A stretch of DNA of 42,976 bases from Bradyrhizobiaceae bacterium (GTDB lineage: Bacteria > Pseudomonadota > Alphaproteobacteria > Rhizobiales > Xanthobacteraceae), in the NCBI GenBank assembly GCA_020853885.1, contig JADYXZ010000015.1, positions 1 through 42,976 of the forward strand, in the 5' to 3' direction. A program made the translations under genes and the position numbers. Of this stretch, positions 31,701 to 40,355 are shown in pieces (within the stretch, counting starts at the first letter, position 1; the number at the start of each line of letters is the position of its first letter). The notes beneath the pieces were generated by a model. That model saw only the letters and a list, made by a program, of their open reading frames with translations. It had not been told where the DNA came from and ran no database searches.

Positions 31701-32644
31701 GACGATTTTTCCGTGCGCCGGCGCGGCCGCAGCATGTCCCGCAAGGCGGGCACCACGCCCTCGGGGAGCAGGAGGATAATGACGACCAGAAGCCCGCCAT
31801 AGAGAAGCGGTTCCAGGCCGACATAATCGCGTGTCCACTGCGGCAACAGGCTGAGCGTGAGGGCGCCAACCAGCACGCCCAGCGTGTTGCCGAGCCCGCC
31901 GATCACCACCATGGATACGACCAGGATCGTGATGTTGAGACCGAAGCTGGTCGGGCTGATGTACTGCATGAAGTGCGCGTAGAGAACGCCGGCAAATCCC
32001 ATATAGACCGCGGAGACGGCGAACACGCGGACCTTGGCGGTGACCAGATTGATACCGACCGCGCTCGCTCCCGTCTCCGAGTCGCGCAGGCTGCGGGCGA
32101 CGCGCCCGAAATGCGATGCATGCAGGCGCTCGATGGAGATGCAGGCGAGCACCGCGCCGACCCAGACCACGTAGAATTTGCTCAACCTGTCGTCGGCGCT
32201 CCATTCGCCGAAGGTGAACGGCGGAATGCCGGCTATTCCTTCGGTGCCGCCCAGCGGGCCGGGCATCTCGCCGACCACGGCGGTGAAGATCTCGCTGACG
32301 GCGAGCGTCACCAGCGCCAGATAGAAGCCCTTCACCCGCAAGGCCGGATAGGCGAGCAAGGAGCCGACCACATAGACGAGGACCAAGGCAATCGGCAGCG
32401 TTGCCCAGAGCGGAAAATTGAACCTCGTGCTGAGCACGGCGGTGGTGTAGGCGCCGAGACCGAAGAACGCCGTGTGCGCGAAGCTCGCCTGCCCGGCGGT
32501 GCCGAGGATCAGGTTCGTCCCCTGGGCGAGGATGACGAAGATCAGCGCCAGCCCGGCCACAGTCAAATGATAAGGAGAGGTCGTGGCCAGCGGCAATGCG
32601 CCGATCACGAGCAACAGGACGAGGCTCGGATAGGAGAAGCGCAT
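31697..32644 (-). CDS. livM: Branched-chain amino acid-type ABC permease LivM (second system)
   Basis: A 315-residue permease with about nine membrane segments. NLILGTAGQASFAHTAFFGL is the family signature, and the cytoplasmic loop FGRVARSLRDSETGASAVGI contacts the ATPases. The C-terminus is basic (RPRRRTEKSS). The start is ATG at 32644, 2 bp after the livH stop. Confidence 0.92.
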   Translation of the reverse strand: MRFSYPSLVLLLVIGALPLATTSPYHLTVAGLALIFVILAQGTNLILGTAGQASFAHTAFFGLGAYTTAVLSTRFNFPLWATLPIALVLVYVVGSLLAYPALRVKGFYLALVTLAVSEIFTAVVGEMPGPLGGTEGIAGIPPFTFGEWSADDRLSKFYVVWVGAVLACISIERLHASHFGRVARSLRDSETGASAVGINLVTAKVRVFAVSAVYMGFAGVLYAHFMQYISPTSFGLNITILVVSMVVIGGLGNTLGVLVGALTLSLLPQWTRDYVGLEPLLYGGLLVVIILLLPEGVVPALRDMLRPRRRTEKSS

Positions 32645-32646
32645 GG

Positions 32647-33516
32647 TCAGGTCACCCGCTCCGCCGGCTTGCCCAGAAGACCGGACGGACGAATCATCAG
32701 CGCGATGATGACGAAGGCCAGCACGACCGGCTCGCGAAACGCCGAGGACACATAGCCGGCCGTGAAGGCTTCGAGCAGGCCGAGCACCAGGCCGCCGACC
32801 AGCGGGCCGGCGAAGCGGTCCAGCCCGCCCAGCAGCGCCGCCGCGAAGGCCTTGAGAACAAAATTGAAACCGCTCGCGGACGAGGCGAACGTCACCGGCG
32901 CGATGAGCGCGCCGGCGATGCCCGCCAGCAGCCCAGCGATAAGGAACACGCTGATCCGCGTCGTTCTCTCCTCGATACCCATGAGCCGGGCGGCGTCGGG
33001 ATTGATGGCCGCGGCAAGAATCTTCTTCCCCCAGAGAGTCTGCGAGAACACCAGATACAGCGCCGCCACGACGGCGAGGCAGGTCGCGATGAGGACGACA
33101 TTGGCACGACTGATCGACGCGCCCGCCCACAGGAACGGCGCTCCGGTGACTAGCGGCGGGGCAAACAGCACGTCATGCCCCCACACCAGGATCATCACCC
33201 CGCGCATCAGCGTGCCGATGCCCACGGTCAGAATCGCCACGATGAGCGGCTCGTGCACTCGGACCGGCGCCAGCATCAGCCGCTCGACGGCGATCGATAC
33301 CAGCATCACCAACAGCGCAGTTGCGCCCACTGCGAGGACCGGGGCGAGCCCCACGGTGGCGGCGAGAGAGAAATAGATCAGCGTCGCCAGAGCGACGAAC
33401 TCGCCGTGGGCGAAGTTGAAGATATTGGAGCCTCGGGCGACGATCTGAAACCCGAAGGCGACGACCGCATAGACAAGGCCCATCGTCGTTCCGGCCGCCA
33501 GGATCTGCAAGAACAT
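32647..33516 (-). CDS. livH: Branched-chain amino acid-type ABC permease LivH (second system)
   Basis: A 289-residue permease with about eight membrane segments. It starts MFLQILAAGTTMGLVYAVVA and has the LivH motif GSNIFNFAHGEFVALATLIY. The coupling loop is around KKILAAAINPDAARLMGI. The start is ATG at 33516; the longer frame upstream overlaps the acyl-CoA dehydrogenase gene in a wrong frame. It lies 17 bp after that gene. Confidence 0.92.
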   Translation of the reverse strand: MFLQILAAGTTMGLVYAVVAFGFQIVARGSNIFNFAHGEFVALATLIYFSLAATVGLAPVLAVGATALLVMLVSIAVERLMLAPVRVHEPLIVAILTVGIGTLMRGVMILVWGHDVLFAPPLVTGAPFLWAGASISRANVVLIATCLAVVAALYLVFSQTLWGKKILAAAINPDAARLMGIEERTTRISVFLIAGLLAGIAGALIAPVTFASSASGFNFVLKAFAAALLGGLDRFAGPLVGGLVLGLLEAFTAGYVSSAFREPVVLAFVIIALMIRPSGLLGKPAERVT

Positions 33517-33533
33517 GGATCGCCGTCCGCTCG

Positions 33534-34688
33534 CTAGAGTTTTCCGATCAGCTCGCGCGCGATGAGCACGCGCATGATCTGGTTCGTGCCGTCGAAGATT
33601 TGCAGGATTTTTGCGTCGCGCATCATCCGCTCGACCGGACAGCCGCGCATATAGCCCATGCCGCCGAACACCTGCACCGCATTGGTGGCGACCCGCATCG
33701 CAACGTCCGTGGCGAAGCACTTGGCCTCGGCCGACGCCAGACGGAAGCCGTCGGCATCGGACATTCCCAGCACCGCCGCGCGCTCGACCAGACGGCGCGC
33801 CGCCTCGATCTCCATCGCCATGTCGGCGAGGATGAACTGGACGCCCTGGAAGGCGCCGATGAGCTGGCCGAACTGCCGGCGCTCGCGCGCGTAGCCGATG
33901 GCCTCTTCCATCGCGCCCTGGGCCAGGCCGACGCCGACGCCCGCGATCGCCACGCGGCCGCGCGCCAGCGCGAACATCGCCGCGGAAAAGCCCTCGTGCT
34001 CCGGCCCCAGCCGGGCGCTTTCGTGCACGACGCAATCCTCGAGCACGAATTCGACGGTGGTGGTGCCGTGCAGGCCCATTTTCTTCTCGTGCCGGGTGAT
34101 CCTCATGCCCGGATTGGAACGCTCGACCGCGAACACCGATATGCCGCGCGCGCCCTTGCCCGGCGCCGTCACCGCGAACACCAGGATCACGCCCGCGACG
34201 TCGCCATTGGTGCAGTATTGCTTGGTCCCGTTGAGGACATAGCTGTCGCCGGTGCGCTTCGCGCTCGTCTGTATGCTGGCCGCGTCGGAGCCCGCGCCGG
34301 GCTCGGTGAGGCCGATGGCGATCAGCTCGCCGTCGACGGCGCGGCGCAGATAGTGGCGCTTCTGCGCTTCCGTCGCCACGTACTTGATGATTTCGGTGCA
34401 CAGCGAATGGCTGGTGAAGATGATCGCGGAGGAGACGTCGACGCGCGCCAACTCCTCGGCGATGGCGGTTTCATGGACGACCGAGCCGCCGGCGCCGCCA
34501 TATTCCTCCGGCACCAGCAGCGAGAGCAGGCCCGCCTCGCGGAAGGCTTCGACCACGTGCCAGGGAAATTCCTCGCTGGCGTCCGTCTCGGCTGCGCGCG
34601 GCGCGATGACCTTCTGCGCGAGGCCGCGCACCATGTCGCGTATTGCCTCAACCTGCTCGCCCTGCTCCGCCGACACAAGAATTGTCAT
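33534..34688 (-). CDS. Acyl-CoA dehydrogenase with Asp at the usual Glu-base position
   Basis: A 384-residue FAD enzyme that introduces an alpha,beta double bond into an acyl-CoA. Family segments are LTEPGAGSDAASIQT, YCTNGDVAG, RRQFGQLIGAFQGVQF and QVFGGMGYMRGCPVERMMRD. The C-terminal motif that normally reads (Y/F)EGT carries Asp366 (FDGTNQ). The alternative Glu position of isovaleryl-CoA-type enzymes (helix G) is also not Glu (LARGRVAIAG). Asp at this place may point to a cyclic acyl-CoA substrate. It overlaps the cyclase gene stop by 4 bp. In a cyclohexanecarboxylate-type pathway it would take the AliB role. Confidence 0.85.
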   Translation of the reverse strand: MTILVSAEQGEQVEAIRDMVRGLAQKVIAPRAAETDASEEFPWHVVEAFREAGLLSLLVPEEYGGAGGSVVHETAIAEELARVDVSSAIIFTSHSLCTEIIKYVATEAQKRHYLRRAVDGELIAIGLTEPGAGSDAASIQTSAKRTGDSYVLNGTKQYCTNGDVAGVILVFAVTAPGKGARGISVFAVERSNPGMRITRHEKKMGLHGTTTVEFVLEDCVVHESARLGPEHEGFSAAMFALARGRVAIAGVGVGLAQGAMEEAIGYARERRQFGQLIGAFQGVQFILADMAMEIEAARRLVERAAVLGMSDADGFRLASAEAKCFATDVAMRVATNAVQVFGGMGYMRGCPVERMMRDAKILQIFDGTNQIMRVLIARELIGKL

Positions 34689-35509
34689 GACGCGCGTCCC
34701 CCTTTGCCTTGCTCCGGCACGACCGCGACCGGTCGGATCGGCGATCCGGTGCCGCCGACGATCTTCAACGGAAGAGCGACGAAGAGAAACGCGTGGACGC
34801 CGTCCCGGGCAAGCGCTTCGAGATCGAGCATCTCCATGATCGGGATGCCCCGCTCTACCAGCATGGCGACATGGACAGGAAGGCCGGACGAAGGAACCTT
34901 CTCGAAGGCATAGGTATCGGAGCCGACGCAGCGCGCGCCCTTCTCGCCGAGCCAATGCGCCCCCTCGAGCACAACGCCGGGGCACAAATTGGAGTGAAAG
35001 CGCTCATGATCCGGCCAGTACCGCATCCAGCCGGTGCGGACCAAAACAATGTCGCCCGGCAGCGGCGCAATGCCCTGCTCCCGATAGGCCCGCTCCAGTT
35101 CCTCGACGCCGATACTGCAATCCGCCGGAAGAACGTCGCAGCCGAGCAGGCGAGGCATGTCGAGCAGCACACCGCGGCCGACGATCAGCGGCAGCTCATG
35201 CGCGCCGCAGCGCGCCATGCCGCCAGGAAAGGACTGCACCGCCTTCGCCTCGATCTGTCCGTGCAGGCATCCGTCCTTGGAGACGTGGCCGAGCGCGTCG
35301 ATATGGGTCCCCACATGGGTCCCCATCGAAAACAGGTCGGTCGCGGTGCTCACGCCGCCACGGTACACGATCTGGCCGTGCTTCTTGATCAGCGAATAGA
35401 GGTACGGCGAATGCGCCGGGCCGTGCGGAATCCCCGCTTCGAGCGAAACGCCGAGATCGTAGATCCTGCTGCGGCCGAGAACCGCCGCAAACTCGTCGAG
35501 ACTTGTCAT
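34685..35509 (-). CDS. Cyclase-family metal-dependent hydrolase (kynurenine formamidase-like)
   Basis: A 274-residue protein of the cyclase/kynurenine formamidase/isatin hydrolase family. The metal-binding motif H-x-G-T-H-x-D-x-x-x-H is present as THVGTHIDALGHVSKDG. IYDLGVSLEAGIPHGP near the N-terminus is the usual opening. The family hydrolyses amides, lactams or lactone-like substrates with Mn or Zn. The start (MTSLDEFAAVLG) overlaps the DUF35 stop by 4 bp. Its place between aldolase-like and dehydrogenase genes suggests hydrolysis of a cyclic intermediate. Confidence 0.85.
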   Translation of the reverse strand: MTSLDEFAAVLGRSRIYDLGVSLEAGIPHGPAHSPYLYSLIKKHGQIVYRGGVSTATDLFSMGTHVGTHIDALGHVSKDGCLHGQIEAKAVQSFPGGMARCGAHELPLIVGRGVLLDMPRLLGCDVLPADCSIGVEELERAYREQGIAPLPGDIVLVRTGWMRYWPDHERFHSNLCPGVVLEGAHWLGEKGARCVGSDTYAFEKVPSSGLPVHVAMLVERGIPIMEMLDLEALARDGVHAFLFVALPLKIVGGTGSPIRPVAVVPEQGKGGRAS

Positions 35510-35922
35510 GGCATCAACACCGGACGGAACCGCGGGAGCGTGATCGTGTCGGTGACGCGCTCGTAATCGACCATGACCGGCATGTCGCACACGATGGCCT
35601 CGTTGCCGATCCCGACAATGTTGCTGAACATGAAGATCCCTTCTTCGAGACGGATCAGCGCAACGTTGTACGGGAGGTCGGCTGCGAAGCCGCGGTGATA
35701 AGCGTGGTGAAAGACCACGTAGGAGAAAACGCGGCCGCGGCCGCTCACCGGCGTCCATACGAAGTCGACCGCAAGACAGCGCGGGCATACGGGCGCGATC
35801 GGATAGCGGTAATGGCCGCAGCCGCCGCATCGCTGAAAACGCAGCTCGCCATGCTCAAGCCCGCTCCAGAACGGCTCGTTCTCATCGGTGATCGTGGGCA
35901 GCGGCTTGAGATAATCCATCAT
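35506..35922 (-). CDS. Zn-ribbon/OB-fold (DUF35) partner of the thiolase-like protein
   Basis: A 138-residue protein with an N-terminal rubredoxin-like zinc ribbon (CGGCGHYRYPIAPVCPRC: two C-x2-C pairs) followed by an OB fold (SGRGRVFSYVVFHHAYHRGF). Such proteins form complexes with thiolase-fold proteins, for example Ltp2-type retro-aldolases of steroid side-chain degradation. Two adjacent ATGs (35922 and 35919) are possible starts. It lies 2 bp after its probable partner at 35925-37061. Confidence 0.88.
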   Translation of the reverse strand: MMDYLKPLPTITDENEPFWSGLEHGELRFQRCGGCGHYRYPIAPVCPRCLAVDFVWTPVSGRGRVFSYVVFHHAYHRGFAADLPYNVALIRLEEGIFMFSNIVGIGNEAIVCDMPVMVDYERVTDTITLPRFRPVLMP

Positions 35923-35924
35923 GG

Positions 35925-37061
35925 TTACCCCCTGCCAAGGACGGCGGCAGCCGAACAGTTGAGTGTCATGCCGCGGCCGGTGACGAGACCGATTTCGGCG
36001 TCCGGCACCTGCCGGTCGCCGCATTCGCCCCGCAACTGCCGGACCGCTTCGACAAGATGCAGCCAGCCCTGCATGTAGCTTTCCGAGAGATTTCCTCCCG
36101 CGGTGTTGACCGGCAGCTCGCCCCCGAGCTGGATGCGGCCGCCTTCGACAAAAGGTCCGCCCTCGCCGCGCTCGCAGAAGCCGGCCTGCTCCAGCCAGAC
36201 GATCACCGAGATGGTGAAGTTGTCGTAGATCTGCGCGAAATCCATGTCGGCCGGACCGACGCCGGCCTGCGCATAAACCTGCTCGATCGCCAGACGCTGA
36301 TGCGGCATGTACCACCAGTCCGGATTGCCGATCGTCTCCGGACTGTGCGCCTGGGCCGCGCCCATGACGCGCACGGGGCGCTGGCGCAGGTCGCGGGCGC
36401 GCTCGAGCGTGGTGACGAGAAAGGCCACGGCGCCGTCGGAGATCAGGCAGCAATCATAGAGGCGCAGCGGCTCGACGATGAAGCGCGAGGCGAGATATTG
36501 CTCCATCGTCAGCGGCGCGCGCATGACCGCGTCGGGATTGAGCGAGGCGTGGCGGCGGGAGGCGATCGCGACCTCGCCGAGATGGCGGCTCTCGGTCCCG
36601 AATTCGTGCATGTGGCGCCGCGCCGTCATCGCGCTGTTCGCAGCCGCCGAGAACATGCCCCAGATGCCCCAGGAATCGCCCCATCCCGCCGCGCGGTCGA
36701 ACTTCGATCCGCCGCTGCGCGCAACATCGCCGAAGACGCACAGGACCGCGTTCGCGGCGCCCGAGGACACCGCATGAGCGGCCATTTGCAGGCTGGCAAG
36801 ACAGGTCGCGCCGCCCATCGCGAACGAACCGCCGAAGCGCAACGACAGTCCCAGCGCCTCGCCGAGCCGCAGATAATTGTAGGCGCCCTCCGGCGCCGTG
36901 GTCCCCGGCTGGGTCAGGAGACCATCGATCTCCGACTTGTCGAGTCCGCTGTCGGCCAGGGTTCCCTTGACAGCCGCGATTTGCAGCCCGAGTGCGGTCG
37001 CGCCCGGCAGCGTTCCCTGCGCAGTCTTTCCGACGCCGACGATCGCGGCCGAAGGACTCAT
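35925..37061 (-). CDS. Thiolase-fold lipid-transfer-protein-like enzyme (possible retro-aldolase)
   Basis: A 378-residue thiolase-fold protein of the SCP2/Ltp group. It opens AAIVGVGKTAQGTLPGATAL and has a Cys in FAMGGATCLASLQMA. A QIYDNFTISV motif holds one Tyr, and NTAGGNLSESYMQGWLHLVE replaces the GHPxGATG end of true thiolases. Tyr residues at these two places act in Ltp2-type aldolases, so retro-aldol C-C cleavage is more likely than thiolysis, although the Cys leaves thiolase-like activity open. The DUF35 protein encoded 2 bp downstream is the expected partner. The start is ATG at 37061, 10 bp after the CoA-transferase stop. Confidence 0.75.
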   Translation of the reverse strand: MSPSAAIVGVGKTAQGTLPGATALGLQIAAVKGTLADSGLDKSEIDGLLTQPGTTAPEGAYNYLRLGEALGLSLRFGGSFAMGGATCLASLQMAAHAVSSGAANAVLCVFGDVARSGGSKFDRAAGWGDSWGIWGMFSAAANSAMTARRHMHEFGTESRHLGEVAIASRRHASLNPDAVMRAPLTMEQYLASRFIVEPLRLYDCCLISDGAVAFLVTTLERARDLRQRPVRVMGAAQAHSPETIGNPDWWYMPHQRLAIEQVYAQAGVGPADMDFAQIYDNFTISVIVWLEQAGFCERGEGGPFVEGGRIQLGGELPVNTAGGNLSESYMQGWLHLVEAVRQLRGECGDRQVPDAEIGLVTGRGMTLNCSAAAVLGRG

Positions 37062-37071
37062 AAATTCCACC

Positions 37072-38301
37072 CTATTGCTCGAGGCGGATTTCGGGGACGG
37101 TGGTGCCCGCTTCGGCGAGCGCGCGGATCTCCGCTTCTCCGTAGCCGGCCTCGCGCAGAACCGTTTCGGTGTCGCGCCCCAGCGTGGGCGGCGTGCGCTC
37201 GATTTCCACGGGAACGCCGCGGAGCCGGAACGGCAGGCCCACGACCCTGGTCGAGCCGGCGACCTCGTGGTCGAGCGGCATGAAGGTGCCGAGCGCCTCG
37301 AGCTGCGGGTCGGCAAGCACCTCCTGATAATCCCTCACGGCGCCGCACGGCACGCCCCTGGCCAGCAGGCGCTCCACCCAGCTTGCGGTCGCCTCCGCGC
37401 GGAAACGCGGCTCGATCAGCTCCATCATCGCCTGCTGGTTCTGCAGCCGGGCCGGATGGCTGCGGAAGCGCGCGTCGGCGAGAAGCTCGGGCATGGCGAT
37501 CGTCTCGCAGAAGATCTTCCAGAACTTCGGGGTCGGGATCGCGACCATGAGGTAGCCGTCGCGCGTCTCGAGATCGAGAATGAGCGCCATGGGCGAGCGG
37601 TTGCCGAGGCGCGGCGGATTGATGCCCTCCATGAGGGCCCAGGAGAACACCGGCGATTGCAGAAACACCGTCTGCTCGAACAGCGATACGTCGATATAGT
37701 CGCCTTCGCCGGAACGCATGCGGCGGATAAGCGCGCCGAGAACGGCGTAGGCCGCGGAAACGCCGGTCGCGACGTCGATGATCGGCGCGCCGGCGCGTAG
37801 CGGCCGCCCGCCCGGCTCGCCGGTGATGGACATCAGCCCGCCCATGGCCTGGAACAGGACGTCGGTGCCGGGCCGCTCGGCATAGCCCCCGCGCTCGCCG
37901 AACGCGGAAATGGAGCAATAGATCAGGTCGGGCTTGATCGGGCGAAGATCATCGTAGGCGATCTTCAGCTTCTCGACCACGCCGGGACGGAAATTGTGCA
38001 CGAGCACGTCGGCGCGCGCCGCCAGGCGCCGGAACACCTCGAGGCCCTCGGCGGTCGTGAGATCGAGCACCATGCCGCGCTTGTTGCGGTTCAGCGCGAG
38101 AAAGAACGGGCACCGTTCGGGATCGTGCCGCGTCTGCATGTAGCGGGTATCGTCGCCGGACTTCGGCTCAACCTTGATCACGTCAGCACCCATGTCGGCG
38201 AGCAACATTGTCGCCGTGGGTCCGACGATCATGCGGGTCAGATCGAGAACCCTGATCCCTTCAAGCGGCTTACTCAATGTCCGTGTACCTTTCGTCGTCA
38301 T
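37072..38301 (-). CDS. CaiB/BaiF-family (family III) CoA-transferase
   Basis: A 409-residue family III CoA-transferase. It begins PLEGIRVLDLTRMIVGPTAT and has ADMGADVIKVEP and LNRNKRGMVLDL. The segment RPGTDVLFQAMGGLMSITGE contains the catalytic Asp that forms the acyl anhydride. It moves CoA from a donor thioester to the acid substrate and offers a second way of activation next to the AMP ligase of the same operon, or cycles CoA from product to substrate. The gap to the SDR gene upstream is 19 bp. Confidence 0.9.
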   Translation of the reverse strand: MTTKGTRTLSKPLEGIRVLDLTRMIVGPTATMLLADMGADVIKVEPKSGDDTRYMQTRHDPERCPFFLALNRNKRGMVLDLTTAEGLEVFRRLAARADVLVHNFRPGVVEKLKIAYDDLRPIKPDLIYCSISAFGERGGYAERPGTDVLFQAMGGLMSITGEPGGRPLRAGAPIIDVATGVSAAYAVLGALIRRMRSGEGDYIDVSLFEQTVFLQSPVFSWALMEGINPPRLGNRSPMALILDLETRDGYLMVAIPTPKFWKIFCETIAMPELLADARFRSHPARLQNQQAMMELIEPRFRAEATASWVERLLARGVPCGAVRDYQEVLADPQLEALGTFMPLDHEVAGSTRVVGLPFRLRGVPVEIERTPPTLGRDTETVLREAGYGEAEIRALAEAGTTVPEIRLEQ

Positions 38302-38320
38302 GCCGGCGCGCCTCGCGCCG

Positions 38321-39076
38321 CTACAGCATGTTGAGGCCGCCGTTGACGCTCAGCGTCTGCCCGGTGATGTAGCTCGCCGAATCCGAGGCGAGGAATACGA
38401 TGGTCTCGGCGGGCTCATCCGGACGCGCGATGCGCTTCATCGGGATGAGCTTGACGACGGCCTGCAGGATTTCCGGCTGATGCTCCGCCACCGACTGGAA
38501 CATCGGCGTGTCGGTCACGCCCGGGCACACGCAATTGACGCGGATGCCGAACCGCGTGACCTCGCGGGCGAGCGATTTGGTGAATGCGATGACGCCGCCC
38601 TTGGCTGCGGCATAGATCGTCTCGCCGTTGGTTCCGACGCGGCCGGCGTCCGATGCCACCGTCACGATCGCGCCCCGGCGCCGCTCGATCATGGGATCGA
38701 GCACGGCGCGCACGACGTGGATCTGCCCCCACAGGTTGATCGCCACGACCTTGTGCCAGAACTCGGGCTCCTGCTGCATGAAGAAGGAATGCTCGTTCCA
38801 GCCGACCAAGCTCGCCAGGACGTCGATCTGGCCGAATTCCGCCAGCACCTTGGCGACGGAATCCTTGACCTGGGCGAAATCGGTGACGTCGGTGGGGACG
38901 AAAAGGCCGCGCCGGCCGGCGACCGCCACCGCATCCAGGGTCTCGGCAGCCCCCTTCGCATTGATGTCGAGGACCGCCACGTCGGCACCCAGGCGCGCGA
39001 AGCGAATTGCCGTCGCGCGCCCGATGCCGCTTCCCCCGCCCGAGACCAGGATCTTGCGGCCGCCAATCCCCTCCAT
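38321..39076 (-). CDS. BadH-like short-chain dehydrogenase
   Basis: A 251-residue SDR: SGGGSGIG at 12-19, Asp37 as NAD marker, Ser142, Tyr155 and Lys159 (YAAAK). The segments MIERRRGAIVTVASDAGRVG, GETIYAAAKGGVIAFTKSLA and TGQTLSVNGGLNM resemble BadH, the 2-hydroxycyclohexanecarboxyl-CoA dehydrogenase of Rhodopseudomonas (compared from memory). The usual NNAG motif reads SLVG (89-92), which is odd. The start is ATG at 39076; the longer frame from a GTG overlaps the binding-protein gene. It would oxidise the beta-hydroxyacyl-CoA to the beta-keto form. Confidence 0.8.
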   Translation of the reverse strand: MEGIGGRKILVSGGGSGIGRATAIRFARLGADVAVLDINAKGAAETLDAVAVAGRRGLFVPTDVTDFAQVKDSVAKVLAEFGQIDVLASLVGWNEHSFFMQQEPEFWHKVVAINLWGQIHVVRAVLDPMIERRRGAIVTVASDAGRVGTNGETIYAAAKGGVIAFTKSLAREVTRFGIRVNCVCPGVTDTPMFQSVAEHQPEILQAVVKLIPMKRIARPDEPAETIVFLASDSASYITGQTLSVNGGLNML

Positions 39077-39087
39077 CACCAGGTCTC

Positions 39088-40296
39088 TTACTTCTTCTTC
39101 CGCGAGCCGTAGCGAATCCACTTGCCGTCTTCGATGATGCCGATGACGACCTCGGAAGGATCGGCAATCTCGTGGACCGTGGCCGAGAACTTGAAATGCC
39201 CGGTGCTGCCCTGATAGTCCGTGGCGTCGAGCGCGCCCTTGAGCTTGACCCGATCCACGTTGCCGCTGGCCGGCGCCACCTTGCTCAACGCCTGCGCCAG
39301 GATCGAGATGGCGTCCATGCCGTACATCGGCGCCGCACCTGAAGGTGGCTTGCCGGCAACCTCCTTGTACTGGTTGATGACCTGCGTCTGCGCCCCCGGC
39401 TTGGGGTCCGCGCTCGCCATCGAGGACGCCACGAGAACGCCCTCGGCGCCGGCTCCCGACGCCTGCACCACCGCCGCCTCGCCCCAGTTCTGCGGGCCGA
39501 TCAGCGGAATGCCGAGCATGCCCAGGGCTTCGCGGTTCCTGTTGATCACCGCGCTCACGAGACCCGTCCCGTAGCTGATGATGACATCCGGCTTCTTCTC
39601 GCGGATGCGGGTGAGCTGCGGCGTGACATCGGTGTCCTTCGGAGCGAACATCTCGTTCGCCACCAGCGTGAGACCGAACTTCGCATAGAATTGCTGCGCG
39701 ACCTTCGCGGCACCCTGGCCGAAAGCGTCGTTCTGCATCAGCAGCGCGAAGGTCTTGCTGCCCCTCTCCTCGCTGATGAACTTGAGGATGCCCTGCATCA
39801 GATACAGGTCGCCGACCAGCACCCGATAGAGATAGCTGACGTCGCCCTCCGTGTAGGTCGCCGCACCGACGAAGGCGATCATCGGCGTCTTCAATCTGTT
39901 CGCCAGCGCCTTGACGGCATTGGCATCGTTCGAGGTGGTGAACCCGACGATGGCCGAAATCTTCGGATCGCCGGCGAGCTCCTCGAAATACTGCACGGTG
40001 CGGTTGGCATCGCCCTGCGTATCGCGCTCGACGAGCTGCAGCGGGCGGCCGTTGATGCCGCCCTTGTCGTTGATCATCTTGACCGCCACGCGCTGGCCGT
40101 CCCGCTCGGGAACGCCATAGGCCGCGGCAAAGCCGGTTACGTCGTTGATCGAGCCGACCAGAAGCGGCTCCCGGCCCTGCGCGGCGGCGACCCCGCCGGT
40201 GGCGGCATAGAGCGCCGCGGACGCCATCAGGCCGATACCGGCCTTAAGACCGTCGCGACGCGTGATGCTGCAAATGATCTTGCTTGGCGTCTTCAT
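39088..40296 (-). CDS. LivK-type ABC transporter substrate-binding protein (second system)
   Basis: A 402-residue periplasmic binding protein of the Peripla_BP_6 family, first gene of the large operon. The N-terminus carries a twin-arginine-like motif (TRRDGLKAG) and a hydrophobic stretch ending AAAQG, so Tat export is likely. The mature part starts LLVGSINDVTGFAAAYGVPE. It should deliver the operon's substrate to LivH/LivM/LivG/LivF at 30218-33516. The ligand is probably an organic acid rather than leucine. Confidence 0.9.
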   Translation of the reverse strand: MKTPSKIICSITRRDGLKAGIGLMASAALYAATGGVAAAQGREPLLVGSINDVTGFAAAYGVPERDGQRVAVKMINDKGGINGRPLQLVERDTQGDANRTVQYFEELAGDPKISAIVGFTTSNDANAVKALANRLKTPMIAFVGAATYTEGDVSYLYRVLVGDLYLMQGILKFISEERGSKTFALLMQNDAFGQGAAKVAQQFYAKFGLTLVANEMFAPKDTDVTPQLTRIREKKPDVIISYGTGLVSAVINRNREALGMLGIPLIGPQNWGEAAVVQASGAGAEGVLVASSMASADPKPGAQTQVINQYKEVAGKPPSGAAPMYGMDAISILAQALSKVAPASGNVDRVKLKGALDATDYQGSTGHFKFSATVHEIADPSEVVIGIIEDGKWIRYGSRKKK

Positions 40297-40355
40297 GCTT
40301 GCCCCCTGTCGTGCCCCTCGCTCGCTGCCCGGAGGGGTTGGTTGATCGTGCCGCG

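Noticed and set aside
33600-34913. Plus-strand open frame of 437 codons
   Set aside because: Antisense to the acyl-CoA dehydrogenase; long antisense frames are common in such GC-rich genes.
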